From: CAIKZZ01 sp035524595
GTDB lineage: Bacteria; Pseudomonadota; Gammaproteobacteria; Steroidobacterales; Steroidobacteraceae
Length of the DNA: 64,000 nucleotides
Assembly (NCBI GenBank): GCA_035524595.1
Contig: DATKOP010000007.1
Location: 1-64,000, forward strand
Reading direction: 5' to 3'
Part shown: in pieces, positions 1 to 7,751 of the stretch
Layout of the letters: every line of letters begins with the position of its first letter
Position numbering within the stretch: the stretch's first letter is position 1
Made by a program: the position numbers and the translations under genes
The notes under the pieces: model-generated
Databases searched by the model: none
The model's input: the letters and a program-made list of their open reading frames with translations, nothing else
Told to the model about the DNA's origin: nothing

Positions 1-1
1 G

Positions 2-316
2 GAGCCGCTCGCGCCCTTCGATGTGGTGGTCGTGCCGATCAACTTTCAGAAGTCGGCGCGCGTGCGCGAGGCCAGCGAGCGGCTGTACGCCGAGCTCGGC
101 GCCGCCGGCTTCGAGGTGCTGCTCGACGACCGCGACGCCCGGCCCGGCGTCAAGTTTGCGGATGCAGAGCTCTATGGGATCCCGCACCGTATCGTCGTCG
201 GCGAGCGCGGCCTCGACGCCGGACGGCTCGAGTACCGCCACCGCCGTGCCACCGAGAGCGAGGAGTTCGCGCTCGCCGATGCTGTCGCCTTCCTCAGGTC
301 GCGCCAGGCCCGCTGA
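2..316 (+). CDS. proS: Prolyl-tRNA synthetase, C-terminal part (5' end outside window)
   Basis: The open frame enters at base 2 and ends at TGA 314-316. It reads as the C-terminal anticodon-binding domain of class II prolyl-tRNA synthetase, which charges tRNA-Pro in the cytoplasm. Visible family features are the run of hydrophobic beta-strand residues before INF, the ERLYAELGAAGFEVLLDDRD segment, and the RPGVKFADAELYGIPHRIVV stretch typical of bacterial ProS ends. The catalytic domain lies to the left of the window. The downstream transglycosylase gene starts 38 nt before this stop, so the two are probably cotranscribed. Confidence 0.93.
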   Translation, partial: EPLAPFDVVVVPINFQKSARVREASERLYAELGAAGFEVLLDDRDARPGVKFADAELYGIPHRIVVGERGLDAGRLEYRHRRATESEEFALADAVAFLRSRQAR

Positions 317-935
317 GCCCGGCAGTCGGTGCGGGCGTGCGCTGCTCGCGGCGCTCGCGCTCGGCGCCGCGTTCGCCGCCCCCGCCCGGGCCGACCGGCA
401 GCAGGACCCGGAGCTGCGGTCGATCCTCGTGCAGGCGATCGAGAGCACCCGCTGCGACGGCCACCCCGACCGCTTCGGTGAGGAGGTGTTCTTCAAGCTG
501 CAGGAGCCGCGCCTGCGGCGCGTGGTCGCCGACCCGGAGCTGCGGGTCGACATCCTGCGGCACGTCTACTGCGAGTCGCACGCCGTCGTCGCCCGCTACC
601 GCGACGAGCACCGCTTCGAGCTGCTGCTGACGCCGGAGCTGATCCTCGCGGTCATCGACGTCGAGAGCCAGTTCGACCGCTACGCGGTCTCGCACGCCGG
701 CGCGGTCGGGCTGATGCAGGTCATGCCGTTCTGGCCGCGGCGGCTCGGCGTCGACAACCGGCTGTTCGGCAGCGTCGACTTCAACGTGCGCCTCGGCTGC
801 GAGATCCTCGGCTACTACATGCACCTCGAGCGCAACGACTACCGCCGCGCGCTGGCGCGCTACAACGGCAGCGTCGGCCGCCGCGAGTATCCGGACCTGG
901 TGCTGACCCGGCTGTCGAGCCGCTGGCGCGGCTAG
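279..935 (+). CDS. Lytic transglycosylase, SLT domain family
   Basis: The product is about 218 aa. An N-terminal hydrophobic stretch (RALLAALALGAAFAAPARA) looks like a secretion signal. The SLT/goose-lysozyme-like domain follows, with catalytic Glu near residue 129 in AVIDVESQFDRYAVS and the GLMQVMPFWP motif. The family cleaves peptidoglycan glycosidic bonds in the periplasm, leaving anhydromuramyl ends. I chose ATG 279, which overlaps the end of proS by 38 nt, because longer in-frame starts would lie deep inside proS and precede the signal peptide. Substrate and partner are not visible. Confidence 0.85.
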   Translation: MLSPSSGRARPAEPGSRCGRALLAALALGAAFAAPARADRQQDPELRSILVQAIESTRCDGHPDRFGEEVFFKLQEPRLRRVVADPELRVDILRHVYCESHAVVARYRDEHRFELLLTPELILAVIDVESQFDRYAVSHAGAVGLMQVMPFWPRRLGVDNRLFGSVDFNVRLGCEILGYYMHLERNDYRRALARYNGSVGRREYPDLVLTRLSSRWRG

Positions 936-939
936 CCGC

Positions 940-1236
940 TCAGTTCTGGGCCTCGTGCCGCTGGGTGGCGGCCAGCGCGTCAGCGGCGCTCTGGCGCGCT
1001 GCGGCCGCCTCGCGACGCGCGGCGCGGTAGTTGCCGACGCGGATCATGTCCTCGGCGCGCTTCAGGCCGTCGCGTGCCGCCGCCAGGGACTGCGGCGCGA
1101 CCTGGGCGGCGCCGGCCGCCTCGGCGGCGCGGATCGTCTGGCGCGTGTCGCTCATCGTCTGCACGGGCGCGGCCGCGCAGGCGCCGAGCAGCAGCGCCAC
1201 CACCACGAGCCCGCCGAGTTGCGAGCGGCGAAACAT
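940..1236 (-). CDS. DUF4398-type small lipoprotein
   Basis: A 98-aa protein with a lipoprotein signal: positively charged start, hydrophobic core, and lipobox LLGAC with Cys about 20. The mature part is an Ala/Arg-rich predicted helix (AAARDGLKRAEDMI, ARREAAAARQSAADALAATQ), resembling the TPR-like helices of DUF4398 periplasmic lipoproteins often found near OmpA-family genes. It is convergent with the transglycosylase gene, with a 4-nt gap. No enzymatic residues are apparent and the function is unknown. Confidence 0.75.
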   Translation of the reverse strand: MFRRSQLGGLVVVALLLGACAAAPVQTMSDTRQTIRAAEAAGAAQVAPQSLAAARDGLKRAEDMIRVGNYRAARREAAAARQSAADALAATQRHEAQN

Positions 1237-1331
1237 GCGATCATGTTCTCCGAGACACGACCGAAGACGCTAGCAAGCGCCTGAATCCTGCGTCAAGCAA
1301 GCACCACCGCCGCAAACCGGCCGAATTCCGA

Positions 1332-1934
1332 ATGCTGACCGTTCTCGTCTTGTATTACTCGCGCAACGGCAGCACCGCTGCACTCGCTCGCCAGGTCTGC
1401 CGCGGCGTCGACAGCGTCGACGGCGTGACCGCGATGCTGCGCACGGTACCGCCCGTATGCACGGTAATCGACGCTCCGGCGGCGCCAGTCCCGCCGGACG
1501 GCCCGCCCTACGCGAGTCATGAGGACCTCGCGCGCTGTGACGGCCTGGTGCTCGGCAGCCCGACGCGTTTTGGCAACATGGCCGCGCCGCTGAAGTACTT
1601 CCTCGACGGAACCGGCGCCGCGTGGGCGAGCGGCGAGCTGGTCGGCAAGCCGGCCGGCGTGTTCACCTCGACCAGCACGCAGCACGGCGGCCACGAATCG
1701 ACGCTGCTGTCGATGATGCTGCCGCTCCTGCACCACGGCATGCTGGTCTGCGGCCTGCCGTTCACCGAGCCCGCGGTCGCGCGCACCGCGCGTGGCGGCG
1801 GGCCGTACGGCGCCGGCGCGATCGGCAGGACCGAGGGCGGCGCGCTCGACGAGGACGAGAAGCTGCTGGCGCAGCACCTCGGCCGGCGGGTCGCGGAAGT
1901 CGCGGTGCGGCTCGCGCCGCCGCGTCGCAAGTGA
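1332..1934 (+). CDS. wrbA: NAD(P)H:quinone oxidoreductase, WrbA/flavodoxin-like
   Basis: A 200-aa flavodoxin-fold protein. The FMN phosphate loop is at the N-terminus (YYSRNGSTAALAR, residues about 8-20). SPTRFGNMAAPLKYFLDGTG and FTSTSTQHGGHESTLLSMM are WrbA-family signatures for flavin binding and tetramer formation. The family reduces quinones by two electrons, limiting semiquinone formation. ATG 1332 is directly followed by the first beta strand. The stop overlaps the GTG of the DUF2069 gene, a common gammaproteobacterial pairing and a sign of translational coupling. Confidence 0.9.
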   Translation: MLTVLVLYYSRNGSTAALARQVCRGVDSVDGVTAMLRTVPPVCTVIDAPAAPVPPDGPPYASHEDLARCDGLVLGSPTRFGNMAAPLKYFLDGTGAAWASGELVGKPAGVFTSTSTQHGGHESTLLSMMLPLLHHGMLVCGLPFTEPAVARTARGGGPYGAGAIGRTEGGALDEDEKLLAQHLGRRVAEVAVRLAPPRRK

Positions 1935-2299
1935 GCTCGCGCGGCGCGGCGCGGCGCGCCGCGCGCGCTGCCACGCTCGCGCTGGCCGGCCTGCTGTGCG
2001 CGCTGTTCGTGCGCTGGCACGCGGCGCGCCACGGCGCGCCGACCGCGGCACTGGCCGCCGTCCTCGGCGTCGCGCCATGGCTCGCGCTCGCGCCGGGCCT
2101 GTGGCGCGGCGATCGACGGCGCTACCTGGCCGCGACGCTGCTGACCACCCCCTACCTCGGCTACGGACTGATGGAGGTGCTCGCCAACCCCGGCGCACGC
2201 GCCTACGCCGGCGCGCTCGTGCTGCTGGCGTTCGCCGTGTTCATCGCGGCGCTCGCGTTCCTGCGCCTCAGTCGACCGTCCACTGCAGCACCGACCTGA
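1931..2299 (+). CDS. DUF2069 small membrane protein
   Basis: A 122-aa protein from GTG 1931, which shares bases with the TGA of the WrbA gene (GTGA). Three to four hydrophobic segments are visible: TLALAGLLCALFVRW, ALAAVLGVAPWLALAPGLW, YLGYGLMEVL and AGALVLLAFAVFIAALAFL. The order and the PYLGYGLMEVLANP stretch fit the DUF2069 inner-membrane family, frequently found after wrbA. No function is established for the family. The gene converges on hda with a 32-nt overlap of the ends. Confidence 0.75.
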   Translation: MSSRGAARRAARAATLALAGLLCALFVRWHAARHGAPTAALAAVLGVAPWLALAPGLWRGDRRRYLAATLLTTPYLGYGLMEVLANPGARAYAGALVLLAFAVFIAALAFLRLSRPSTAAPT

Positions 2300-2963
2300 C
2301 GAACGGCACGGTCAGGCGCCGCTGCTGCGACAGTGCCGCGGCATCGAGCCGGTCGAGCGCATCGCACAGCGCGCCGAGATCGCGCGGCAGGCGGCGCTGC
2401 AGGTACTGCAGCGTCTCCTCCGGCAGCTCGATGCCGAGCGTGCGTGCGCGCGCCAGCAGCGCCAGTCCCTGCTCGGCGTCGTCGAGCGGGCGCAGCTGCC
2501 AGACGATGCAGGCCGCGAGCCGCGAGGCGAGGTCCGGCAGCACGATGCGCAGCGCCGCCGGCGCGGCGCCGGCGCTGATCACGAGGTTGCCGCCGCGCTC
2601 GGCGAGGTCGTTGTAGAGCGCGAACAGCGCGCGCTCCCAGGCCGCGTCGCCGGCGACCCGCTCGAGGTCGTCGAGACAGACGACGTCGAGCTGCTCGAGC
2701 CCGGCGGTCATCTCCGCGGCCGGCCACGGCGCCGCGAGCGGCAGGTAACCCGCGCGCCGCCCGAGTGCGCCGGCACGCGCGCAGGTGGCCTGCAGCAGGT
2801 GGCTGCGCCCGGCGCCCGGTGCCGCATACAGCCACAGCGGCGCGAGCCCGGCGCTCGCCGCCCGCGCCTCGAGCGCCGCGACCAGCGGTCCGTTCGGCCC
2901 GGGCTGGAAGCTCGCGAAGGTCGATGCCGCGCGCAGCCGCACGCCGAGCGGCAGCTGCTCCAT
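2268..2963 (-). CDS. hda: Hda, DnaA-related regulator of replication initiation
   Basis: A 231-aa AAA+ domain protein. The N-terminal QLPLGV is the expected sliding-clamp-binding peptide of Hda. The Walker A region reads APGAGRSHLL, where the Lys-to-Arg variant is characteristic of Hda rather than DnaA; the Walker B region is VVCLDDLERV. The closing helix contains LTVPFVRSVL. Hda bound to the DNA-loaded beta clamp stimulates DnaA-ATP hydrolysis. There is no DnaA domain IV, matching the family length. The ATG overlaps the TGA of the upstream phosphatidyltransferase gene (TGATG), so the two are coupled. Confidence 0.9.
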   Translation of the reverse strand: MEQLPLGVRLRAASTFASFQPGPNGPLVAALEARAASAGLAPLWLYAAPGAGRSHLLQATCARAGALGRRAGYLPLAAPWPAAEMTAGLEQLDVVCLDDLERVAGDAAWERALFALYNDLAERGGNLVISAGAAPAALRIVLPDLASRLAACIVWQLRPLDDAEQGLALLARARTLGIELPEETLQYLQRRLPRDLGALCDALDRLDAAALSQQRRLTVPFVRSVLQWTVD

Positions 2964-3532
2964 CACGGCGCGGCGCGCGCGGCCGCGCGGCCGGCGCGGA
3001 TCGCCTCGCGCGCGTAGGTGAGCACGTAGTCGAGGCCGCTGACGACGGTGGTCACGAAGGTCGCGGCGCCGATCGCGACCACCAGCGGCCGCGGCACGTT
3101 GCGCCAGGCGGCCGCGGCGATCACCGCCAGCACGAACGACAGCTGCAGCAGAGTGTTCAGCTTGCTGATCGGCGTCGGCCGGCCCTCGACATAGCCGATC
3201 AGCAGCCGGTAGGCGATCGCGCCGCCGACGATCAGCACGTCGCGCACCACGACCGCGACCCCGAGCCACAGCGGCACGAGGCCGGTCCACACCAGCGTCA
3301 GGAACACCGTCACCAGCAGCAGCTTGTCGGCGATCGGATCGAGGATCTTGCCGAGCCGTGAGGTCCAGTCGAAGTGCTTGGCGAGCCAGCCGTCGAGGCC
3401 GTCGGAGACCGCCGCGACGCCGAACAGCAGCAGCGTCAGCTCGTAGCGCCCCGCCAGCAGCGCGAGCGCGCTCGGCGCAACCAGCAGGATGCGCAGCACG
3501 CAGATCGCGTTCGGGATCCAGGCCAGGCTCAC
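2963..3532 (-). CDS. CDP-alcohol phosphatidyltransferase (PgsA/cardiolipin-synthase-like)
   Basis: A 189-aa membrane enzyme with about five hydrophobic helices. The CDP-alcohol phosphotransferase motif is complete in spacing: DGWLAK, then eight residues, G, three, D, three, D (ending LDPIADK). The usual Arg after Ala is Lys. The family displaces CMP from CDP-diacylglycerol to make a phospholipid; which acceptor alcohol is used cannot be read from the sequence. GTG 3532 overlaps the stop of the DUF2066 gene (GTGA), and the gene's own stop overlaps the hda start, giving a three-gene coupled operon. Confidence 0.85.
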   Translation of the reverse strand: MSLAWIPNAICVLRILLVAPSALALLAGRYELTLLLFGVAAVSDGLDGWLAKHFDWTSRLGKILDPIADKLLLVTVFLTLVWTGLVPLWLGVAVVVRDVLIVGGAIAYRLLIGYVEGRPTPISKLNTLLQLSFVLAVIAAAAWRNVPRPLVVAIGAATFVTTVVSGLDYVLTYAREAIRAGRAAARAAP

Positions 3533-4524
3533 GGCCGCAGCACGAGTTGCAGCGCGCCCCCCGGCGGAGCGGAGTCGTCGGGCAGGAACCGACCGGACTC
3601 GCGCGCCGCGCGCCGCAGCGCGTCGGCGTCGCCCTCGAAGGCGATGCGAAAGTGCAGCGAGCTGCCGCTGACCTCCTCGAGCGCGACGCTGCGCACGCTC
3701 GGCAGCGCGGCCAGCGCGCTGCCCGCGAGCGCGTAGCCGGCGAGGTCGCGCACGCCGCGGACGACCGCATCGATCTGGCCGCCGCGCACGCCGGCGGTCG
3801 CGAACTGGGCCCCGAAGCGGTCGGCGAGCGCCTGCACGCCCTCGTCGCCGCCGCCGCTCGCGTTGCCGTCGCCCGCCGGGCCGCTCCACGACCAGCTGGT
3901 CGCGCCCGGCGCCGCACGGCCGACCAGCAGCGCGTCCGCGCCGTACTGGCGGGCGAGCTCCCGCAGCGGCTCCAGCCGGCCGGCGAGCGCGTCGTCGACG
4001 CGCGCCTGCTCGAGTGCCGTCGGCAGCCCGGTCGGCCAGGCGAGCGGCAGGCCGCGCAGCTGCGCGGCGGCGACGACCGTGCGCCGCAGCTCGGGGCCTG
4101 CCGGGGCGCCGAAGCTGCGCGCGGCTCCCGGGACCGCGCTGACCAGCAGCACCAGGGTCAGCGGCCGGTCGCGCGACCAGAGCCGCTGGCCGGCCTGCAG
4201 CAGGCGCGCGTCGAGGGCATCCTGGTCAAACGTGACCACCAGCTGGTTGCCGGCCGCGGAGCGAAAGGTGCGCGCGAGCACCGGGGCGTCCGCATAGAGC
4301 GCGGCCAGCGCCGGGTCGCTGGCGGCGGCGCGCCGGCCGGTGAGCCGCACGACCACCTGGCGCAGCGCCTCGGTCGCCGCCGCGGCGCGTCCGGCGTCGG
4401 TCGCATCGCCGCTGGCGGTCCCCTCATAGAGGCCCTCCAGCGGCACGGCACGGGCGGTCCCCGCCAGCCCCGCGAGCAGCAGGCCCGCGAGCAGCGTGGC
4501 GGCGATTCGATTGACAGAGCGCAT
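3529..4524 (-). CDS. DUF2066 secreted protein
   Basis: A 331-aa protein with a clear signal peptide (ATLLAGLLLAGLAGTARA). The mature N-terminus, with GRAAAATEALRQVVVRLTGR and an alternating beta/helix pattern afterwards, matches DUF2066, a periplasmic family conserved in gammaproteobacteria next to purM and hda. No catalytic motif is recognisable. It is the first gene of the DUF2066-phosphatidyltransferase-hda operon and is divergent from purM. The 99-bp spacer must hold both promoters. Confidence 0.8.
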   Translation of the reverse strand: MRSVNRIAATLLAGLLLAGLAGTARAVPLEGLYEGTASGDATDAGRAAAATEALRQVVVRLTGRRAAASDPALAALYADAPVLARTFRSAAGNQLVVTFDQDALDARLLQAGQRLWSRDRPLTLVLLVSAVPGAARSFGAPAGPELRRTVVAAAQLRGLPLAWPTGLPTALEQARVDDALAGRLEPLRELARQYGADALLVGRAAPGATSWSWSGPAGDGNASGGGDEGVQALADRFGAQFATAGVRGGQIDAVVRGVRDLAGYALAGSALAALPSVRSVALEEVSGSSLHFRIAFEGDADALRRAARESGRFLPDDSAPPGGALQLVLRP

Positions 4525-4581
4525 GCGTTTCCCGGCGGGGCAAGCGGGCCACCGCGCGACCGGCGGCGACGCGGATCACCA

Positions 4582-4589
4582 TGTAAAAT
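4582..4589 (+). promoter_or_regulatory. Candidate -10 element upstream of purM
   Basis: TGTAAAAT lies 34 nt before the purM ATG; the hexamer TAAAAT matches TATAAT at 5 of 6 positions. No -35 with good spacing is visible. This AT-rich patch stands out in the GC-rich spacer. Confidence 0.4.
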
Positions 4590-4623
4590 ACCATAGCCTC
4601 GAAACCCGTCCCGGCGTCGCCCT

Positions 4624-5661
4624 ATGTCCAATTCCCGCCCTTCCGTGACCTACCGTGACGCCGGCGTCGACATCGACGCGGGCGACGAGCTCGTCGAGCG
4701 CATCAAGCCGCACGTCCGGCGGACCCTGCGCAAGGAAGTGCTCGGCGGGCTGGGCGGCTTCGGCGCGCTGGTGCGCGTGCCGCTCGAGCGCTACCGCAAG
4801 CCGGTGCTGGTGTCGGGCACCGACGGGGTCGGCACCAAGCTGCGGCTCGCGATCGAGACCGGTCGCCACGACACCATCGGCATCGACCTGGTCGCCATGT
4901 GCGTCAACGACGTGGTCGTGCAGGGCGCGGAGCCGCTGTTTTTCCTCGACTACTACGCGACCGGCCACCTCGACGTCGCGGTCGCCGAGCGCGTCATCGC
5001 CGGCATCGTCGAGGGCTGCGTGCAGGCCGGCTGCGCGCTGGTCGGCGGCGAGACCGCCGAGATGCCGGGCATGTATCACGACGCCGACTACGACCTCGCC
5101 GGATTCTGCGTCGGCATCGCCGACGAGGACCGGCTGATCGACGGCTCAACGACCCGGGCCGGCGACGCGATCATCGGCCTCGCCTCCTCCGGACCGCACT
5201 CGAACGGCTACTCGCTGATCCGCAAGCTGCTGGCGCTCGGCGGCGCGACCGCGGCCACCGAGGTCGGCGGCCAGCGGCTCTACGACCTGCTGCTGGCGCC
5301 GACGCGGATCTACGTAAAGTCGCTGCTCGCGCTGCAGGCCGAGCTGACGGTGCGCGGCTTCGCGCACATCACCGGCGGCGGTCTGCTCGACAACATCCCG
5401 CGCGTCGTGCCCGAGGGCCTCGAGGTGCACCTCGACCGGCGCGCCTGGCAGCGTCCGCCGGTATTCGACTGGCTGCAGGCGACCGGCAACATCGACGAAA
5501 CCGAAATGCATCGCACGTTCAACTGCGGAATCGGCATGACCGTGTGCGTGCCGCCGGCGAGCGTCGCGCCTGCGCTTGCACGCCTCAAGGCGCTCGGCGA
5601 GACGGCGACCGTGATCGGCGAGGTGCGCCCGGGCACGAGCGGTGTCGTCCTCGACGGCTGA
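4624..5661 (+). CDS. purM: Phosphoribosylformylglycinamidine cyclo-ligase (AIR synthetase)
   Basis: A 345-aa enzyme, the standard length. It converts FGAM plus ATP to aminoimidazole ribonucleotide, step 5 of purine synthesis. Signatures are YRDAGVDIDAGDELVERIKP at the start, SGTDGVGTKLRLAIE (about residues 63-77), GIDLVAMCVNDVVVQGAEPL, LVGGETAEMPGMY and the FNCGIGM segment near the C-terminus. It heads the operon with purN and the DUF3108 gene. Confidence 0.97.
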   Translation: MSNSRPSVTYRDAGVDIDAGDELVERIKPHVRRTLRKEVLGGLGGFGALVRVPLERYRKPVLVSGTDGVGTKLRLAIETGRHDTIGIDLVAMCVNDVVVQGAEPLFFLDYYATGHLDVAVAERVIAGIVEGCVQAGCALVGGETAEMPGMYHDADYDLAGFCVGIADEDRLIDGSTTRAGDAIIGLASSGPHSNGYSLIRKLLALGGATAATEVGGQRLYDLLLAPTRIYVKSLLALQAELTVRGFAHITGGGLLDNIPRVVPEGLEVHLDRRAWQRPPVFDWLQATGNIDETEMHRTFNCGIGMTVCVPPASVAPALARLKALGETATVIGEVRPGTSGVVLDG

Positions 5662-6325
5662 GCCGGCCGGCCGCCTGCCGGTCGTCGTCCTGCTGTCGGG
5701 CTCCGGCAGCAACTTCGCCGCGATCGCCGCCGCGGCGCGCTCCGGCGCGCTGCCGATCGACCTGCGGGCCGCCATCTCCGACCGGCCGGCGGCCTTCGGG
5801 CTCGAGCGCGCCCGCGCGCTCGGCATCGCCGCCGAGGCAGTGCCGGTCCGGGACTTTCCGGACCGCGACGCGCACGACGCCGCGCTCGCCGCCCGCATCG
5901 ACGCCTACCGGCCGGCGCTCGTGGTCTGCGCCGGCTACATGCGGATCTTCACCGCGGCGCTCGTGGCGCGCTACGCGGATCGCATGCTGAACATCCACCC
6001 GTCGCTGCTGCCGGAGTTTCGCGGCCTCAACACCCACCAGCGGGCCCTCGACGCCGGCGCCCGCTGGCACGGCTGCTCGGTGCACTTCGTCACCGAGGAG
6101 CTCGACGGCGGGCCGCTCGTCGCGCAGGCGCCGGTCCCGGTGCTGCCGGGGGACACGGTGGACAGCCTTTCAGCCCGGGTTCATCGTGCCGAGCACAGGC
6201 TCTACCCGATGGTCATCGGCTGGTATGCGACCGGGCGGCTGCGCTCGCACGCCGGCCGCGTCACGCTCGACGGCGCACCGCTCGCGGCGCCGCTGCGACT
6301 GGAGAATCTCGATGCCGAATCCTGA
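5642..6325 (+). CDS. purN: Phosphoribosylglycinamide formyltransferase
   Basis: A 227-aa protein that transfers formyl from 10-formyl-THF to GAR. Motifs are LLSGSGSNF (phosphate loop, about residues 17-25), AGYMRIF, the catalytic-loop NIHPSLLPEFRGLNTH (Asn and His of the active site), and the Asp of EELDGGPLV. GTG 5642 overlaps the purM stop by 20 nt. No better ATG precedes the first beta strand, so I kept it, though the exact start is uncertain by a few residues. Confidence 0.95.
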   Translation: MSSSTAEPAGRLPVVVLLSGSGSNFAAIAAAARSGALPIDLRAAISDRPAAFGLERARALGIAAEAVPVRDFPDRDAHDAALAARIDAYRPALVVCAGYMRIFTAALVARYADRMLNIHPSLLPEFRGLNTHQRALDAGARWHGCSVHFVTEELDGGPLVAQAPVPVLPGDTVDSLSARVHRAEHRLYPMVIGWYATGRLRSHAGRVTLDGAPLAAPLRLENLDAES

Positions 6326-7088
6326 CCGCAGGCGCGCGCCGCGGCGCGCCGGACGCTGGGGGCTCGCGCTGGCGCTGCTCGCCGCGGCGCCGGCGCTCGG
6401 CCAGGGGCTGCGGCCGCACGACGTCGTCTACCAGTTCCTGTTCAAGGGCATGAGCGGCGGCGAGCTCGAGCTCAGGCTGCGGCCGGACGCGCAGCCCGAC
6501 AGCTGGATCTACGAGACGCACGCCCATCCGAACTTCCTCGCCAGCTTCTTCGTCAGCCCGAACTCGATCGAGCGCGGCTGGTTTCGCGTGACGCCGAGCG
6601 GCGTCGAGCCGACGCACTACTTCATCGACGACGGCTCCTCGGACAAGAGCAACGACAGCGACCTGCGCTACGACTGGAGCAAGGGCCGGATCACGGGCAC
6701 CGCCCGCGGCCGGCCGCTGGACCTCGAGATCGAGCCGGGCACGCAGGACGTGATGTCGATCCGCGCGGTGGTGCTGGTCGACCTGCTCGCGGGCCGCGAA
6801 CCGCACGAGTACACGATGCTCGACGGGCGCGACCTGAAGCGCTTCGTCTACAGCCGCGTCGGCGCCGCCAGGCTCAAGACCGACATCGGCGAGTTCGACA
6901 CGGTGATCTTCAAGAGCGACCGCAAGGACTCCGACGGCCACGGCCGCAGCTGGCAGTACTGGTACGCGCCGTCGCTCGGCTGGCTGCCGCTGCGCGCCGA
7001 GCAGCGCGAGGACGGCAAGGCGCGCATGACGCTCGCCATCCGCTCGCTCAAGTGGCTCGACGCAGGCGCCGCGGCAGCGCCGAAGTAG
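6312..7088 (+). CDS. DUF3108 secreted protein
   Basis: A 258-aa protein with a signal peptide (RWGLALALLAAAPALGQG). The mature part begins with the DVVYQFLFKGMSGGELELRL pattern and ends with WYAPSLGWLPLRAEQREDGK, both typical of DUF3108, a family in cell-envelope contexts with a predicted beta-barrel or jelly-roll-like fold. ATG 6312 overlaps the end of purN by 14 nt. The purM-purN-DUF3108 order recurs in gammaproteobacteria, but no link to purine metabolism is shown by the sequence. Confidence 0.85.
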   Translation: MPNPDRRRAPRRAGRWGLALALLAAAPALGQGLRPHDVVYQFLFKGMSGGELELRLRPDAQPDSWIYETHAHPNFLASFFVSPNSIERGWFRVTPSGVEPTHYFIDDGSSDKSNDSDLRYDWSKGRITGTARGRPLDLEIEPGTQDVMSIRAVVLVDLLAGREPHEYTMLDGRDLKRFVYSRVGAARLKTDIGEFDTVIFKSDRKDSDGHGRSWQYWYAPSLGWLPLRAEQREDGKARMTLAIRSLKWLDAGAAAAPK

Positions 7089-7097
7089 GACGACGCC

Positions 7098-7661
7098 TCA
7101 GGTCTTCGGCAGCGTCACGCCGCGCTGGCCCATGTACTTGCCGGCGCGGTCCTTGTAGGACGTGGCGCAGACCTCGTCGGATTCGAAGAACAGCATCTGC
7201 GCCACGCCCTCGTTCGCGTAGATCTTGGCGGGCAGCGTCGTCGTGTTCGAGAACTCGAGCGTCACGTGGCCTTCCCACTCGGGCTCGAGCGGCGTCACAT
7301 TCACGATCACCCCGCAGCGCGCATAGGTGCTCTTGCCCAGCGTGATGACGAGGACGTTGCGCGGGATCCTGAACAGCTCGACCGTGCGCGCGAGCGCGAA
7401 GGAATTCGGCGGAATGATGCAGACGTCGGCCGTCACATCGACGAAGCTCGCCGGGTCGAAGGCCTTCGGGTCGACGATCGTCGAGTTGATGTTGGTGAAG
7501 ATCTTGAACTCGTTCGCGCAGCGCACGTCGTAGCCGTAGCTCGAGGTCCCGTACGAGACGATCCGGCGTCCGTCGACCGACCGCACCTGCCCGGGCTCGA
7601 ACGGCTCGATCATCCCGGTCGCGGCCATGCGCCGGATCCAATGATCTGACTTGATGCTCAT
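7098..7661 (-). CDS. dcd: dCTP deaminase
   Basis: A 187-aa enzyme that deaminates dCTP to dUTP, supplying dUMP for thymidylate synthesis. The trimeric dUTPase-like fold is recognised by SYGTSSYGYDVR, NSFALARTVE, GKSTYARCGV and PLEPEWEGHVTLEFSNTT (containing the catalytic Glu). Length is close to the usual 188-193 aa. It is convergent with the DUF3108 gene and lies downstream of mrp on the same strand, separated by 90 bp carrying a strong inverted repeat. Confidence 0.95.
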   Translation of the reverse strand: MSIKSDHWIRRMAATGMIEPFEPGQVRSVDGRRIVSYGTSSYGYDVRCANEFKIFTNINSTIVDPKAFDPASFVDVTADVCIIPPNSFALARTVELFRIPRNVLVITLGKSTYARCGVIVNVTPLEPEWEGHVTLEFSNTTTLPAKIYANEGVAQMLFFESDEVCATSYKDRAGKYMGQRGVTLPKT

Positions 7662-7688
7662 CTATCCCCCGGCCCCGTTGAATTCACT

Positions 7689-7708
7689 GCCGGCGCGTGT
7701 GCGCCGGC
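7689..7708 (-). terminator. Inverted repeat between mrp and dcd, possible terminator
   Basis: A perfect 8-bp stem GCCGGCGC / GCGCCGGC with a GTGT tetraloop sits 44 nt after the mrp stop codon. No U-run follows on the minus strand, so it is a weak intrinsic terminator at best. An mRNA-processing or protective hairpin is equally possible. Confidence 0.4.
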
Positions 7709-7751
7709 CGCGGCGACTCGCGCCACCTCTGCCAGCCCGCAACCCGGCGCC